64,000 nt of DNA from Streptomyces phaeolivaceus (GTDB lineage Bacteria; Actinomycetota; Actinomycetes; Streptomycetales; Streptomycetaceae): NCBI RefSeq assembly GCF_009184865.1, contig NZ_CP045096.1, positions 2,604,001 through 2,668,000 on the forward strand, written 5' to 3'. This document shows positions 19,206-27,632 of this stretch, piece after piece. The notes under the pieces are model-generated. The model ran no database searches. It was not told the origin of the DNA and was given only the letters and a program-made list of their open reading frames with translations. Within the stretch, counting starts at the first letter, position 1. Every line of letters begins with the position of its first letter. A program made the position numbers and the translations under genes.

Positions 19206-20024
19206 TCAAGTCGCCGCCCTCCCCGGGCCCTTGAGGGTGCGTATCAACTCCTCTGCGGCTCCCATCAGTTCGACCTCCCGTGCACTCATCGTCGGCTGCG
19301 CCGCCCGGCGTCGTCGTGCCTCGACCAGGCCCTCTTCCGTGAGCGCGGAGGGGCCGTCGGATTGATGAGCGAGGAGGGAGACGAGGGTGGCGTGGGCCAT
19401 GGCAGCGCGGAAGTCGGCGGTGTCGACGGCGACTTGGGCGAGGATCATCGCGGAGATGCCCCAGTCCAGGCCGGGTGGCCCCTCCTCGGCGTTGCTCCAG
19501 TCGATGACCTGGGGGCCGTAGGGCGTGACGATGACGTTCTCGGGGTGCAGGTCGAGGTGGAGGACTCGGCGGTCGGACGCGTGGCCGCGGGGCGGGAGGG
19601 CGTGCAGTGTGCGCAGCAGGTGGGCCAGGGCGGCGCCGGCCCGGTCCGGTCCGAGCAGGCCCGAGGCGAAGGCCTCCAGCATCGTCGGCCCGGACAGCCG
19701 CTCCAGCACCATCTCCGCACGCGTCGCCGAGCGCACACGCGGTACGGGATAGCCGTGGCTCCGCACGTACTCCATGACCTCGGCCTCGGCGACCGCGTCC
19801 CCCCAGTCGTCCCGATAGCGCCGCAGCACCCAGGCTCGGGCGCCGCCCGCCGGGTCCCGTGGGGGTGTGTCGGATGCGTCACGGTCGGCGGGGAGGTGGG
19901 GGGTGTCGGCTTCGGGGCCTTCGGGGAGTGGGCCGGGGCGGGCCGCTCCGGACTCGGGTTCGTCGTCGTGGAGTTCGTACACGTCGGCCGTGCGGCCCGA
20001 GCCGAGGAGTCTTCCCGTGCGCAT
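19206..20024 (-). CDS. Aminoglycoside-phosphotransferase-fold kinase
   Basis: 272 residues. The APH/choline-kinase fold is visible: N-lobe start RLLGSGRTADVYEL (glycine loop), AWVLRRYR (possible Lys/Arg at the nucleotide site is shifted), catalytic loop VLHLDLHPENVIV (HxDxxxxN, with Asp as base) and the metal site VIDWSNAEEGPPGLDWG. Substrate cannot be told; such genes are common as solitary actinobacterial kinases of small molecules. A disordered acidic/Pro insert sits in the N-lobe (about residues 20-60). Divergent from the B12 riboswitch operon. Confidence 0.85.
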   Translation of the reverse strand: MRTGRLLGSGRTADVYELHDDEPESGAARPGPLPEGPEADTPHLPADRDASDTPPRDPAGGARAWVLRRYRDDWGDAVAEAEVMEYVRSHGYPVPRVRSATRAEMVLERLSGPTMLEAFASGLLGPDRAGAALAHLLRTLHALPPRGHASDRRVLHLDLHPENVIVTPYGPQVIDWSNAEEGPPGLDWGISAMILAQVAVDTADFRAAMAHATLVSLLAHQSDGPSALTEEGLVEARRRRAAQPTMSAREVELMGAAEELIRTLKGPGRAAT

Positions 20025-20081
20025 CGCCCGAACCTATCCCGGTGCACAGGGAGCGCTCAGGGTTTTACTACCGGCAGGTAG

Positions 20082-20215
20082 AGTGACCGGGTCGTCATCA
20101 CACCCGTACTGGGGGAAGCCGGTGCAAATCCGGCGCTGACCCGCAACCGTGAACCGGCCCCGGCAAGGGGACGGTGAGTCGGATCGCCCGGTACGGAACC
20201 GTGACCGGCTCGCGT
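20082..20215 (+). promoter_or_regulatory. Cobalamin riboswitch
   Basis: The conserved core is clear: GAAGCCGGTGCAAATCCGGC, then GCTGACCCGCAACCGTGA (the B12 box and J-regions), followed by GGTGAGTCGGA and a closing GGTACGGAACC strand. It lies 107 bases upstream of the first ATG of the operon. Family knowledge: adenosyl- or aquocobalamin binding shuts down expression of B12 uptake or synthesis genes. Boundaries are estimated. It implies that all five genes that follow respond to cobalamin. Confidence 0.93.
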
Positions 20216-20321
20216 CACCGGCGGTCCGCCGGTGCACGGCACCGTCGAGGAATACGGAGCCGAGCCGCCCGGCGCTTCGCCGTGCGCCCGGCTCCCCGTC
20301 AGGGAGGGGCAACCCCCGATC

Positions 20322-21716
20322 ATGAACGTCCGCCGCAGCGCCGCGGTAGTCGCCGTACTGGCCGTAACAGCCGGTCTCGGCACGGGACTCGGTAGCGGTA
20401 CCGGTATCGGTACCGGTAGCGGTAGCGGTACCGGCACCGGTTTCGCGCCGGTCGCCGTCGCCGTCACCGCCGCCGACGCGGCCTCCGCGTCCCCGGACAC
20501 CGCCGCCGCTCCCTCCGCCTCGCCGTCGCAGGCGATCCCCACCGGTCTGTACGGCTCCAACGACCCCACGTACGACGGCGTCTGGCGGCAGTCGCTCGCG
20601 CTGCTCGCGCTGGACACCGTCGGGGAGAAGCCGGGTGCGGGGGCGGTGGAGTGGCTCGTCGGGCAGCAGTGCGGCAGTGGGGCGTTCGCGGCGTACCGGG
20701 CGGACGCCACCGCCGAGTGCGACGCGAAGACGGCCGTCGACACCAACAGCACGGCCGCCGCGGTGCAGGCGCTCGCCGCGGTTGGCGGCCGGAACGCCGA
20801 GGCCGGGCGGGCGGTGAGCTGGCTGAAGGAGAACCAGAACAAGGACGGCGGCTGGGGCTACACCGCCGGCGGACCCAGCGACGCGAACTCGACCTCCGTC
20901 GTCATCGGCGCCCTGACCGCCGTGGACGAAGCCCCCGAGCGGCAGAAGAAGGACGGCAACTCCCCCTACGACGCCCTCCGCGCCCTCGCCATCCCCTGCG
21001 CCGAAAGGGATGGCGAGGACGCGGAGGCCGGAGAGAACAGCGGGGATGGCGGGGGCGGCGGGGGCTTCGCCTATCAGCCCGACAAGAAGGGTGGGCTCGT
21101 GGCCGACGCCGATGCGACGGCCGCCGCCGTGCTCGGCAGCCTGGGTGAGGGGTTCGTGGCCGAGGCGGGGACCGGGGAAGGTGCCGCCGGGAAGTGCGTC
21201 GCGGGTGACTCTCCTGAGGAGCTGGCCCACAACGGGGCCCGTTACCTGGCCGGTGACCTCGCCGCCGACGGCTATCTGAAGTCCGCCCTCGCGGGTGCGG
21301 AGGACCAGCCGGACCACGGCAACACCGCCGACGCGGTCGTCGCGCTCGCCGCCGCCGGGGACGAGGAGGCGACCGCGAAGCCGCTCGCCTGGCTGGCGAA
21401 GAACCACGGCGTCTGGGCGGCCGAGGCCGGGCCCGCCGCGTACGCCCAGCTCGTCTTCGCCGCGCACGCCTCCGGCGGCGATCCGCGCGACTTCGGCGGC
21501 ACCGACCTCGTGGCACGGTTGAAGGAGACCGGTCCGGCGCGTGATGTGGACGACTACTCCTCCGTACCCCACGACGACACGGCCGCCGGGGAGACGCGCT
21601 ACGACGGTGGACTCGGGGCGGGCGCGTGGTGGGCGATCGGGCTCGGGGGCGTCGTCGTGGCGGCTGTCGTCGGGTTCGTGGCGGTCAGGGCCGGCAGGAA
21701 GCGGCGGGAGGCGTGA
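20322..21716 (+). CDS. Secreted, membrane-anchored toroid protein of the B12 operon (transcobalamin-like fold candidate)
   Basis: 464 residues. N-terminal signal segment (SAAVVAVLAVTAGLG), a low-complexity Gly/Thr stretch, then repeated prenyltransferase/squalene-oxidase-type helical hairpins: WRQSLALLALDTVGEKPGAG, VEWLVGQQCGSGAFAAYRAD, AVSWLKENQNKDGGWGYTAG, NTADAVVALAAAGD. The end is one hydrophobic helix followed by RAGRKRREA, which would anchor the protein with its bulk outside. It is the first gene after a cobalamin riboswitch and overlaps the next gene by GTGA. Eukaryotic intrinsic factor and transcobalamin use the same alpha-toroid fold to hold B12, so a surface cobalamin-binding protein is a fair hypothesis. 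The enzyme residues of terpene cyclases are not evident. Confidence 0.8.
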   Translation: MNVRRSAAVVAVLAVTAGLGTGLGSGTGIGTGSGSGTGTGFAPVAVAVTAADAASASPDTAAAPSASPSQAIPTGLYGSNDPTYDGVWRQSLALLALDTVGEKPGAGAVEWLVGQQCGSGAFAAYRADATAECDAKTAVDTNSTAAAVQALAAVGGRNAEAGRAVSWLKENQNKDGGWGYTAGGPSDANSTSVVIGALTAVDEAPERQKKDGNSPYDALRALAIPCAERDGEDAEAGENSGDGGGGGGFAYQPDKKGGLVADADATAAAVLGSLGEGFVAEAGTGEGAAGKCVAGDSPEELAHNGARYLAGDLAADGYLKSALAGAEDQPDHGNTADAVVALAAAGDEEATAKPLAWLAKNHGVWAAEAGPAAYAQLVFAAHASGGDPRDFGGTDLVARLKETGPARDVDDYSSVPHDDTAAGETRYDGGLGAGAWWAIGLGGVVVAAVVGFVAVRAGRKRREA

Positions 21717-22459
21717 CCGGCCGTCGTCGCGGGGGCGCCGGGTCGCGGTCGCGTGGGGTGCTGTTGCTGCTGAGCGGTGTCCTGGTCGTGCTGGGGCCGG
21801 GGGGCCTGGGGCAGGGGCAGGCGCAGGCGCAAGCCGCCGCGTACCGCTACTGGTCGTTCTGGGAGCGGGACGGTTCGGCCTGGGCGTACGCCACGCAGGG
21901 GCCGTCGACCGCGCGGCCGTCCGACGGGGAGGTGCAGGGCTTCCGGTTCGCGGTCAGCCGGGACTCCGGGGACGCGGTCCGGCCGCGTGGGGCCGCCGAC
22001 TTCGCCACGATCTGCGGGGGCACGGGCGCGCGGGGCGGGGAGAAGCGGGTCGCGCTGGTCATCGACTTCGGTACGGCGGCGGACGCGCCGGCGGGCGAGA
22101 CGCCTCCGGCGGCGCGTACGGCGTGTGCGCGGGTGGCGGACGACGCGACCACTGCCGAGGCGTTGGCCGCTGTCGCGGGGCCGCTGCGGTACGACACGAG
22201 TGCGATGCTCTGCGCGATCGCGGGGTATCCGAGGGCGGGGTGCGGGGAGGCGGTCGGGACCGACGCCGACGCCACCGCCACCGCCACCGCCGGCGCTGAT
22301 GCTGATGCTGATGCTGATGCTGATGCCGCGAGTTCATCGGCCGCGGACTCCTCCGGCGGGGAGGGGGCAGGGCCGGCCGTCGGGCTGTTCGCGGGTGTGG
22401 GGGTGGTGGCCGTGCTGGGGGCCGCGGCGGTGTGGCAGGCGCGGCGGCGCCGGGGGTAG
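21713..22459 (+). CDS. Secreted anchored protein, second gene of the B12 operon
   Basis: 248 residues. GTG start overlapping the previous stop; signal peptide GVLLLLSGVLVVLGPGGLG followed by AQAQA; a domain with AYRYWSFWERDGSAWAYATQ, DGEVQGFRFAVS and KRVALVIDFG; then an Ala/Asp repeat stalk and a C-terminal helix (AGVGVVAVLGAAAVWQ) with ARRRRG. I recall related actinobacterial proteins being called the SCO2322 family; no biochemical role is known to me. In human B12 carriers a small beta domain partners the toroid; this protein could be the split-off counterpart, by inference from operon only. Confidence 0.72.
   Translation: MTGRRRGGAGSRSRGVLLLLSGVLVVLGPGGLGQGQAQAQAAAYRYWSFWERDGSAWAYATQGPSTARPSDGEVQGFRFAVSRDSGDAVRPRGAADFATICGGTGARGGEKRVALVIDFGTAADAPAGETPPAARTACARVADDATTAEALAAVAGPLRYDTSAMLCAIAGYPRAGCGEAVGTDADATATATAGADADADADADAASSSAADSSGGEGAGPAVGLFAGVGVVAVLGAAAVWQARRRRG
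22295..22324 (+). repeat. Five GCTGAT units coding an Ala-Asp stalk
   Basis: Five perfect GCTGAT copies, each coding Ala-Asp, preceded by GCCGAC/GCCACC units coding the same kind of stalk. GCT and GAT are rare codons in this genome, so the expansion is likely recent slippage. It lies between the extracellular domain and the membrane anchor of the second B12-operon protein. Confidence 0.85.
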
Positions 22460-22465
22460 GGGTCG

Positions 22466-23689
22466 ATGCGGTGGTTCACAGGGCGCCCGGAGTCGGGGTC
22501 GGCCGGGGCGGGGTCCCGCGACTCGGCGGCCCGGCAACCCTCCCCCAGGGCTGGTCGGGAACGTGGGGTGCACCCCCTCGCGTGGTGGCTCTGGGCGTTG
22601 GGGCTGGCGACCGCCGCGTCGCGGACCACCAACCCGCTGCTGCTCGGGCTGCTCGTCGCGGTCGCCGGGTTCGTCGTGGCGACGCATCGGACGGACGCGC
22701 CCTGGGCCCGTTCGTACGCCGCGTTCGTGAAGCTGGGGTTGGTGGTGCTGGTCGTACGGCTGGGGTTCGCGGTCGTGCTGGGGTCGCCCGTCCCGGGGAC
22801 GCACACGCTGTTCACGCTGCCCGAAGTGCCGCTCCCCGACTGGTCGCAGGGGATCCGGCTCGGCGGCCGGGTCACGGCGGAGGGTTTCCTGTTCGCGCTG
22901 TACGACGGGCTGCGGCTGGCCACCCTGCTGATCTGTGTCGGCGCCGCGAACGCCCTCGCCAACCCGGCACGGCTGCTCAAGTCCCTCCCCGGCGCCCTCT
23001 ACGAGGCGGGCGTGGCCGTCGTCGTGGCGATGACGTTCGCCCCGCACCTGGTGGCGGACGTCCAGCGGTTGCGGGCCGCGCGACGGCTGCGCGGGCGCCC
23101 GGACCGGGGCGTTCGGGGGCTGCTGCATGTCGGACTGCCGGTGCTGGAGGGCGCGTTGGAGCGGTCGGTCGCCCTCGCCGCCGCGATGGACTCGCGCGGC
23201 TACGGCCGTACGGCACAGGTCCCCGCCCCGGTCCGCCGTACGACCGCCGCGCTCACCCTCGGCGGGCTGCTCGGCGTCTGCGCGGGAACGTACGGTGTAC
23301 TGACCGCCGAGGGCGGCACCTACGGCCTCCCCGTGCTGCTCACCGGGCTGGCCGCCGCGCTCACGGGGCTGCGGCTGGGCGGCCGGCGCTCGCCGCGCAC
23401 CCGCTACCGGCCGGATGTGTGGGGGGTGCGCGCGTGGCTGGTGGCCGGGTCCGGTGTCGCCGTCGCCGCGCTGCTGATCGTCTGCGCCGCGTACGACGCC
23501 GCCGCCCTGCACCCCGGTGTCGTCCCCCTCACCTCTCCGAGCCTCCCCCTCGGGCCGGCCGCCGCGATCCTGCTGGGCCTCCTCCCCGCGTTCGTCGTGC
23601 CCACCCCACCGAGATCCGCACCGCTGGAATCCGCCCCACCGAGATCCGCCGCACCGAGATCCGCCGCACCGACGAAGGAACGCGCATGA
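22466..23689 (+). CDS. ECF transporter transmembrane component EcfT (CbiQ-type)
   Basis: 407 residues with six or more hydrophobic segments. The coupling-helix signatures are seen as LRAARRLRGRPDRGV (Ala-Arg-Arg motif) and AAAMDSRGYGRT, both typical for EcfT where they touch the ATPases. The start ATG is 6 bases after the previous stop, and the stop TGA overlaps the next ATG. It couples ATP hydrolysis to movement of the substrate-binding S protein. The C-terminal tail encodes 15-base repeats (see 23608). Confidence 0.9.
   Translation: MRWFTGRPESGSAGAGSRDSAARQPSPRAGRERGVHPLAWWLWALGLATAASRTTNPLLLGLLVAVAGFVVATHRTDAPWARSYAAFVKLGLVVLVVRLGFAVVLGSPVPGTHTLFTLPEVPLPDWSQGIRLGGRVTAEGFLFALYDGLRLATLLICVGAANALANPARLLKSLPGALYEAGVAVVVAMTFAPHLVADVQRLRAARRLRGRPDRGVRGLLHVGLPVLEGALERSVALAAAMDSRGYGRTAQVPAPVRRTTAALTLGGLLGVCAGTYGVLTAEGGTYGLPVLLTGLAAALTGLRLGGRRSPRTRYRPDVWGVRAWLVAGSGVAVAALLIVCAAYDAAALHPGVVPLTSPSLPLGPAAAILLGLLPAFVVPTPPRSAPLESAPPRSAAPRSAAPTKERA
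23608..23672 (+). repeat. Short tandem repeats (about 15 bp) at the end of EcfT
   Basis: ACCGAGATCCGC units recur with 15- to 33-base spacing, coding PPRSAP-type repeats at the C-terminus of EcfT just before the stop. They lie within 80 bases of the ATPase start and so could vary without harming the transporter core. Confidence 0.75.
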
Positions 23690-25437
23690 TCCGCTTCGAG
23701 GATGTCTCCGTGACGTACGACGGGGTGGACCGACCCACCGTCCAGGGCGTGGACTTCGAGGTCCCGGAGGGTGAACTCGTGCTGCTCGTCGGGCCGTCGG
23801 GCGTCGGCAAGTCGACGGTGCTCGGGGCGGTGAACGGGCTCGTGCCGCACTTCACCGGTGGCACCCTGCGCGGCCGGGTCACCGTGGCCGGCCGGGACAC
23901 CCGTACCCACAAGCCGCGTGAACTCGCCGATGTGGTGGGCACGGTGGGGCAGGACCCGCTGTCGCACTTCGTGACGGACACCGTCGAGGACGAACTCGCC
24001 TACGGGATGGAGTCGTTGGGGATCGCCCCGGACGTGATGCGGCGCCGGGTGGAGGAGACGCTCGATCTGCTGGGCCTCGCGGACCTCCGCGACCGGCCCA
24101 TCGCCACGCTCTCCGGCGGCCAGCGACAGCGCGTCGCCATCGGGTCCGTCCTCACTCCGCACCCACGCGTCCTCGTCCTCGACGAACCGACCTCCGCGCT
24201 GGACCCGGCCGCCGCCGAGGAGGTCCTGGCCGTGCTCCAGCGACTCGTCCACGACCTCGGCACGACCGTCCTCATGGCCGAACACCGCCTGGAACGAGTG
24301 GTCCAGTACGCCGACCAGGTCGCCCTCCTCCCCGCGCCGGGCGCCCCCCTGACCCTCGGCACACCACCCGAGATGATGGCGATCTCGCCGGTGTACCCCC
24401 CGGTGGTGGACCTGGGCCGCCTGGCGGGCTGGTCCCCGCTGCCCTTGACGGTGCGGGACGCCCGCCGCAGGTCGGGCCCCCTGCGGGAACGCCTGGCGAC
24501 TCAAGCCCCGCCCCGGGCACCGACCCGGGCACCGGAGGGGCGCGGGGCTGTCACATGTGCGGCTCCGCCGCGTGGGCGCGAGCAATCACGAACCACCCGC
24601 ACCCCGCACACAACAGAACCCCCCACCCCCTCCCCGGCGGCAGTCGACGCCCTCTCCGTCCACCACGGCCACGTCCACGCCCTCACCCACGTCACCCTCA
24701 CCGTCACCCCCGGCGAGACGATCGCCCTGATGGGCCGCAACGGCGCCGGCAAGTCCACACTCCTCTCCGCCCTGGTCGGCCTGGTGACACCGGCGTCAGG
24801 CTCGGTACGCGTGGGCGGCCTCACACCGCACCGCACGGCGCCCAAGGACCTCGTACGCCGCGTGGGACTCGTACCGCAGGAGCCCCGCGATCTGCTGTAC
24901 ACGGACACGGTCGCGGCGGAGTGCGCGGCGGCCGACCGGGACGCGGGGGCCGAGCCGGGCACGTGCCGGGCGCTGGTCTCCGGTCTGCTCCCGGCGATCG
25001 CGGACGACACCCACCCCCGTGACCTGTCCGAGGGTCAGCGCCTGGCCCTCGCCCTCGCGGTCGTCCTGACGGCCCGCCCCCCGCTGCTGCTCCTCGACGA
25101 GCCGACCCGGGGCCTCGACTACGCGGCCAAGTCCCGCCTGGTCACGACCCTGCGCGCGCTCGCCGCCGACGGTCACGCCATCGTGCTGGCCACCCATGAC
25201 GTGGAACTGGCCGCCGAGCTGGCCCACCGGGTCCTGATCCTCGCCGACGGCGAGATCGTCGCCGACGGTCCGACCCCCGAGGTCGTCGTCGGCTCCCCGT
25301 CCTTCGCCCCGCAGGTCACGAAGATCCTCGCGCCGCAGCAGTGGCTGACCACGGCCCAGGTACGACGCGCTCTGCGGGCGGCGGAGGGACCGGACCGGCC
25401 GGAGCGGGGCGCGCCCGCCCCCGGGGAGCGGTCATGA
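23686..25437 (+). CDS. ECF transporter fused double ATPase (EcfA1-EcfA2)
   Basis: 583 residues carrying two ABC ATPase domains. First: VGPSGVGKST (Walker A), TLSGGQRQRVAIG signature, VLVLDEPTSALDP (Walker B). Second: MGRNGAGKSTLLSAL, DLSEGQRLALALAVVL (SEGQ instead of SGGQ) and LLLLDEPTRGLD. The halves are joined by a linker of about 60 residues whose DNA is a degenerate copy of the dispersed palindromic repeat (24503-24612). ATGA overlaps with both neighbours show tight translational coupling. It drives uptake of the substrate of the S component at 25434; the riboswitch points to cobalamin or a precursor. Confidence 0.92.
   Translation: MIRFEDVSVTYDGVDRPTVQGVDFEVPEGELVLLVGPSGVGKSTVLGAVNGLVPHFTGGTLRGRVTVAGRDTRTHKPRELADVVGTVGQDPLSHFVTDTVEDELAYGMESLGIAPDVMRRRVEETLDLLGLADLRDRPIATLSGGQRQRVAIGSVLTPHPRVLVLDEPTSALDPAAAEEVLAVLQRLVHDLGTTVLMAEHRLERVVQYADQVALLPAPGAPLTLGTPPEMMAISPVYPPVVDLGRLAGWSPLPLTVRDARRRSGPLRERLATQAPPRAPTRAPEGRGAVTCAAPPRGREQSRTTRTPHTTEPPTPSPAAVDALSVHHGHVHALTHVTLTVTPGETIALMGRNGAGKSTLLSALVGLVTPASGSVRVGGLTPHRTAPKDLVRRVGLVPQEPRDLLYTDTVAAECAAADRDAGAEPGTCRALVSGLLPAIADDTHPRDLSEGQRLALALAVVLTARPPLLLLDEPTRGLDYAAKSRLVTTLRALAADGHAIVLATHDVELAAELAHRVLILADGEIVADGPTPEVVVGSPSFAPQVTKILAPQQWLTTAQVRRALRAAEGPDRPERGAPAPGERS
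24503..24612. repeat. Dispersed palindromic repeat remnant inside the ATPase fusion gene
   Basis: GCCCCGCCCCGGGCACC, GGAGGGGCGCGGGGCTG and GGCGCGAGCAATCACGAACC match the arms and the outer tail of the intergenic repeat, most closely copy 3 (GCGAGCAACCACGAACCACC). Here it is translated as the linker between two ATPase domains, with the frame open throughout. Confidence 0.7.
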
Positions 25438-26243
25438 GCCGCCCGGTCCCCCTCTCCCCCCGTACCGTCGCCGCCCTCCTGATCGTCAGTGTCATCGGGG
25501 GCGCGGCCTTCGGCTGGCCCTTCTTCGCGGATCCCGGGTCGCAGGTGACCGCGCACGCGAAGGACGCGCCCTGGCTGTTCGCGGGGCTGCTCGTGCTGCT
25601 GGTCGGGGTCGTCGGGGCGACGCTCTCCGAGGCCGGGCTCGGCGCGAAGGCCGTGGCGATGCTCGGGGTGCTCGCGGCGACCGGCGCGGCGCTGCGCCCC
25701 ATCGGGGCCGGAACCGCCGGGATCGAGCCGATGTTCTTCCTGATGGTGCTCAGCGGCCGGGTCCTCGGCCCCGGCTTCGGCTTCACCCTCGGCGCGGTCA
25801 CGATGTTCTCGTCCGCGCTGCTCACGGGCGGGGTGGGGCCGTGGATGCCGTTCCAGATGCTGGCGATGGGGTGGTTCGCGATGGGCGCCGGGCTGCTGCC
25901 GGGCGCGCGGCGCCTGCGCGGCCGTGGCGAACTCGTCCTGCTCGCCGCGTACGGCTTCGTCGCCGCGTTCGCGTACGGCACGGTCATGAACCTCTACGGC
26001 TGGCCCTTCATCGACACGCTCGCCTCGAACATCGCCTTCGACGCGGCGGCGGACCCGGCCACGAACCTCGCCCGTTTCACCGCGTACTGCCTGGCCACCT
26101 CCCTCGGCTGGGACCTGGGCCGCGCGACCGTCACCGTCGTGCTGACCCTCACCCTCGGCGCCCCGGTCCTGAAGGCACTGCGCCGGGCCACCCGCCGGGC
26201 CGCGTTCGAGAGCGCGGTCACCTTCACCCCGCCCACCCGGTGA
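25434..26243 (+). CDS. ECF transporter substrate-binding (S) component
   Basis: 269 residues with about six hydrophobic helices (VAALLIVSVIGGAAFGWPFF, WLFAGLLVLLVGVVGATL, AVAMLGVLAATGAALRPI, and others). The pattern ALRPIGAGTAGIEPMFFLMV followed by GRVLGPGFGFTLGAVTMFSS is the ECF S-component/ABC-QueT-like conserved core. The ATG overlaps the ATPase stop. In this riboswitch operon it is best read as a cobalamin-type (CbrT-like) binding component; cobalt or another corrinoid precursor is not excluded. Confidence 0.88.
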   Translation: MSRPVPLSPRTVAALLIVSVIGGAAFGWPFFADPGSQVTAHAKDAPWLFAGLLVLLVGVVGATLSEAGLGAKAVAMLGVLAATGAALRPIGAGTAGIEPMFFLMVLSGRVLGPGFGFTLGAVTMFSSALLTGGVGPWMPFQMLAMGWFAMGAGLLPGARRLRGRGELVLLAAYGFVAAFAYGTVMNLYGWPFIDTLASNIAFDAAADPATNLARFTAYCLATSLGWDLGRATVTVVLTLTLGAPVLKALRRATRRAAFESAVTFTPPTR

Positions 26244-26592
26244 CCCGTGTGTGAGGTCCCGTCCACCGTCCGTCACATGAACCGTGAACCACCCCACAGG
26301 GCCCACATCACATACGATCCGGGCTCGTAGATCGAAGCGCATGACATGTGCACGGCCTTATGGGCGCTGACCTGGGCTTTGAGAGCCACGTCACAGAGGG
26401 GGCGTTCGGCGCGGATACGACCACCACTAGCAAAAGGGGTCATTGCGGACGCTCGCTCCGGCTGTTTCTCTGAATGAGTCGCAACGGCGCCGACGAGCCC
26501 ACCCGGGCCTCGGCGCCGACGTACGCCCCCACCGCACACCACGTGGTGAAGGCATGCCCGCGACGGCCATGTCCCCGAAGAAAAGGTGCCCC
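26244..26592. other. Intergenic region, 349 bases
   Basis: Between the S-component gene and the transglycosylase gene. It contains GCACATGTG-like and CACGT-containing short palindromes and an AAAAGG ribosome site at the right end. No riboswitch is recognised, although a regulatory leader would be usual for cell-wall hydrolase genes in this group. No tRNA or gene is seen; an in-frame upstream extension of the transglycosylase (from 26443) looks random. Confidence 0.5.
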
Positions 26593-27003
26593 GTGACCAT
26601 CTCCGTTCTCCGCCGTATCGCCTCCCCGAAGAAGGCCCTCGCCGGTGTCACCCTGGCCGCCACCGCGACCGGTGCCCTGCTCGCCGCCGCGCCCGCCCAG
26701 GCCGCGTCGGAGGCCTCTCAGGCGCAGTCGGTCGCGAAGAAGATGATCTCGGACTCGGCCCAGTACAAGTGCTTCTCCCACATCGTCGACCACGAGAGCG
26801 ACTGGGACGTCAACGCGACGAACGCGTCCTCCGGTGCCTACGGCCTGGTCCAGGCGCTCCCCGGCTCCAAGATGGCCTCCGCCGGCTCCGACTGGAAGAC
26901 CAACGCCGCCACCCAGATCAAGTGGGGCGTGGACTACATGAAGGACCGCTACGGCAGCCCCTGTGGCGCGTGGAACTTCTGGCAGGCCAACAACTGGTAC
27001 TGA
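26593..27003 (+). CDS. Secreted lytic transglycosylase-like protein
   Basis: 136 residues. A clear signal peptide (ISVLRRIASPKKALAGVTLA with an AAAPAQA|AS cleavage region), then a small lysozyme-like fold: FSHIVDHESDWDVNATNASS holds the catalytic Glu (HES) and the family's SGAYGLVQALPGSKMAS, with IKWGVDYMKDRYGSPCGAWN at the end. It cuts the glycan backbone of peptidoglycan outside the cell. GTG at 26593 is chosen because AAAAGG lies eight bases before it; upstream ATGs at 26554 and 26569 are in frame but less well placed. Confidence 0.88.
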   Translation: MTISVLRRIASPKKALAGVTLAATATGALLAAAPAQAASEASQAQSVAKKMISDSAQYKCFSHIVDHESDWDVNATNASSGAYGLVQALPGSKMASAGSDWKTNAATQIKWGVDYMKDRYGSPCGAWNFWQANNWY

Positions 27004-27096
27004 TCCGGCACGAGCGGCACGAGCAGCACGAGCAGCACGAGCGGCACCACCGGCTCCACCCTCACCACCGGCACGTCCGAGTGCCGGCACGGACCG

Positions 27097-27132
27097 AAGG
27101 CGGCGGCCCCCGATCCCCGGGGCCGCCGCCTT
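27097..27132 (+). terminator. Strong hairpin terminator of the transglycosylase gene
   Basis: A perfect 14-base stem (AAGGCGGCGGCCCC with GGGGCCGCCGCCTT) around an 8-base loop. Between the stop codon and this hairpin lie short tandem GCACGAGC units (27007-27045). No long T-tract follows, as is usual in this group. Confidence 0.8.
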
Positions 27133-27210
27133 CGCCATCCCCCGCTCCCCCCATTTCCCCCGTGCCCCGCCCCCGCTCTCCCCGGGACCCCCGGCCCGGG
27201 GCGGATCGTG

Positions 27211-27616
27211 AAGGGCGCCGCACCGAACTGGTCACCGATGCGCTCCGGGCCGCGGCCCGTACCCGTGGCGGAACCCTTGACGGGGCGATATTCCACAGCG
27301 ACAACGGCGCCCAGTACTCATCGAAGGACTTCGCGAACGTGTGCCGCGAACTCGGCGTGACCAGATCGCGCGGGGCGGTCGGAACCTCGGCGGACAACGC
27401 CGCTGCCGAGTCTTTCAACGCAAGCCTGAAACGGGAGACCCTGCAAGGAAGGAGACCCTGCAAGGAAGGAGACGCTGGCCAGGAGCGCGCGAGGCCCGCC
27501 TTGCGGTGTTCCGGTGGGTCACTCGCTACAACACGAGAAGGAGGCACTCAGCACTCGGCCAGATCAGCCCAATCGCCTTCGAACAACGATCGGCTACGCT
27601 GGCCGATGCCGCATAG
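27211..27616 (+). pseudogene. IS3-family transposase (rve integrase core) remnant, frameshifted
   Basis: About 135 codons of an OrfB-type integrase: RTELVTDALRAAARTRGG, then IFHSDNGAQYSSKDFANVCR (second catalytic Asp) and SADNAAAESFNASLKRETLQ (catalytic Glu). A 17-base tandem duplication, GAGACCCTGCAAGGAAG at 27435-27451 and again at 27452-27468, shifts the frame. The original frame resumes as RRRWPGAREARLAVFRWV and YNTRRRHSALGQISP. The N-terminal half and both IS ends are absent. Confidence 0.88.
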
Positions 27617-27632
27617 CAAACGGTGTCCACGA

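Noticed and set aside
26244..26592. c-di-AMP (ydaO) riboswitch before the transglycosylase
   Set aside because: Expected for some cell-wall hydrolases of this group, but the conserved core was not found in the leader.
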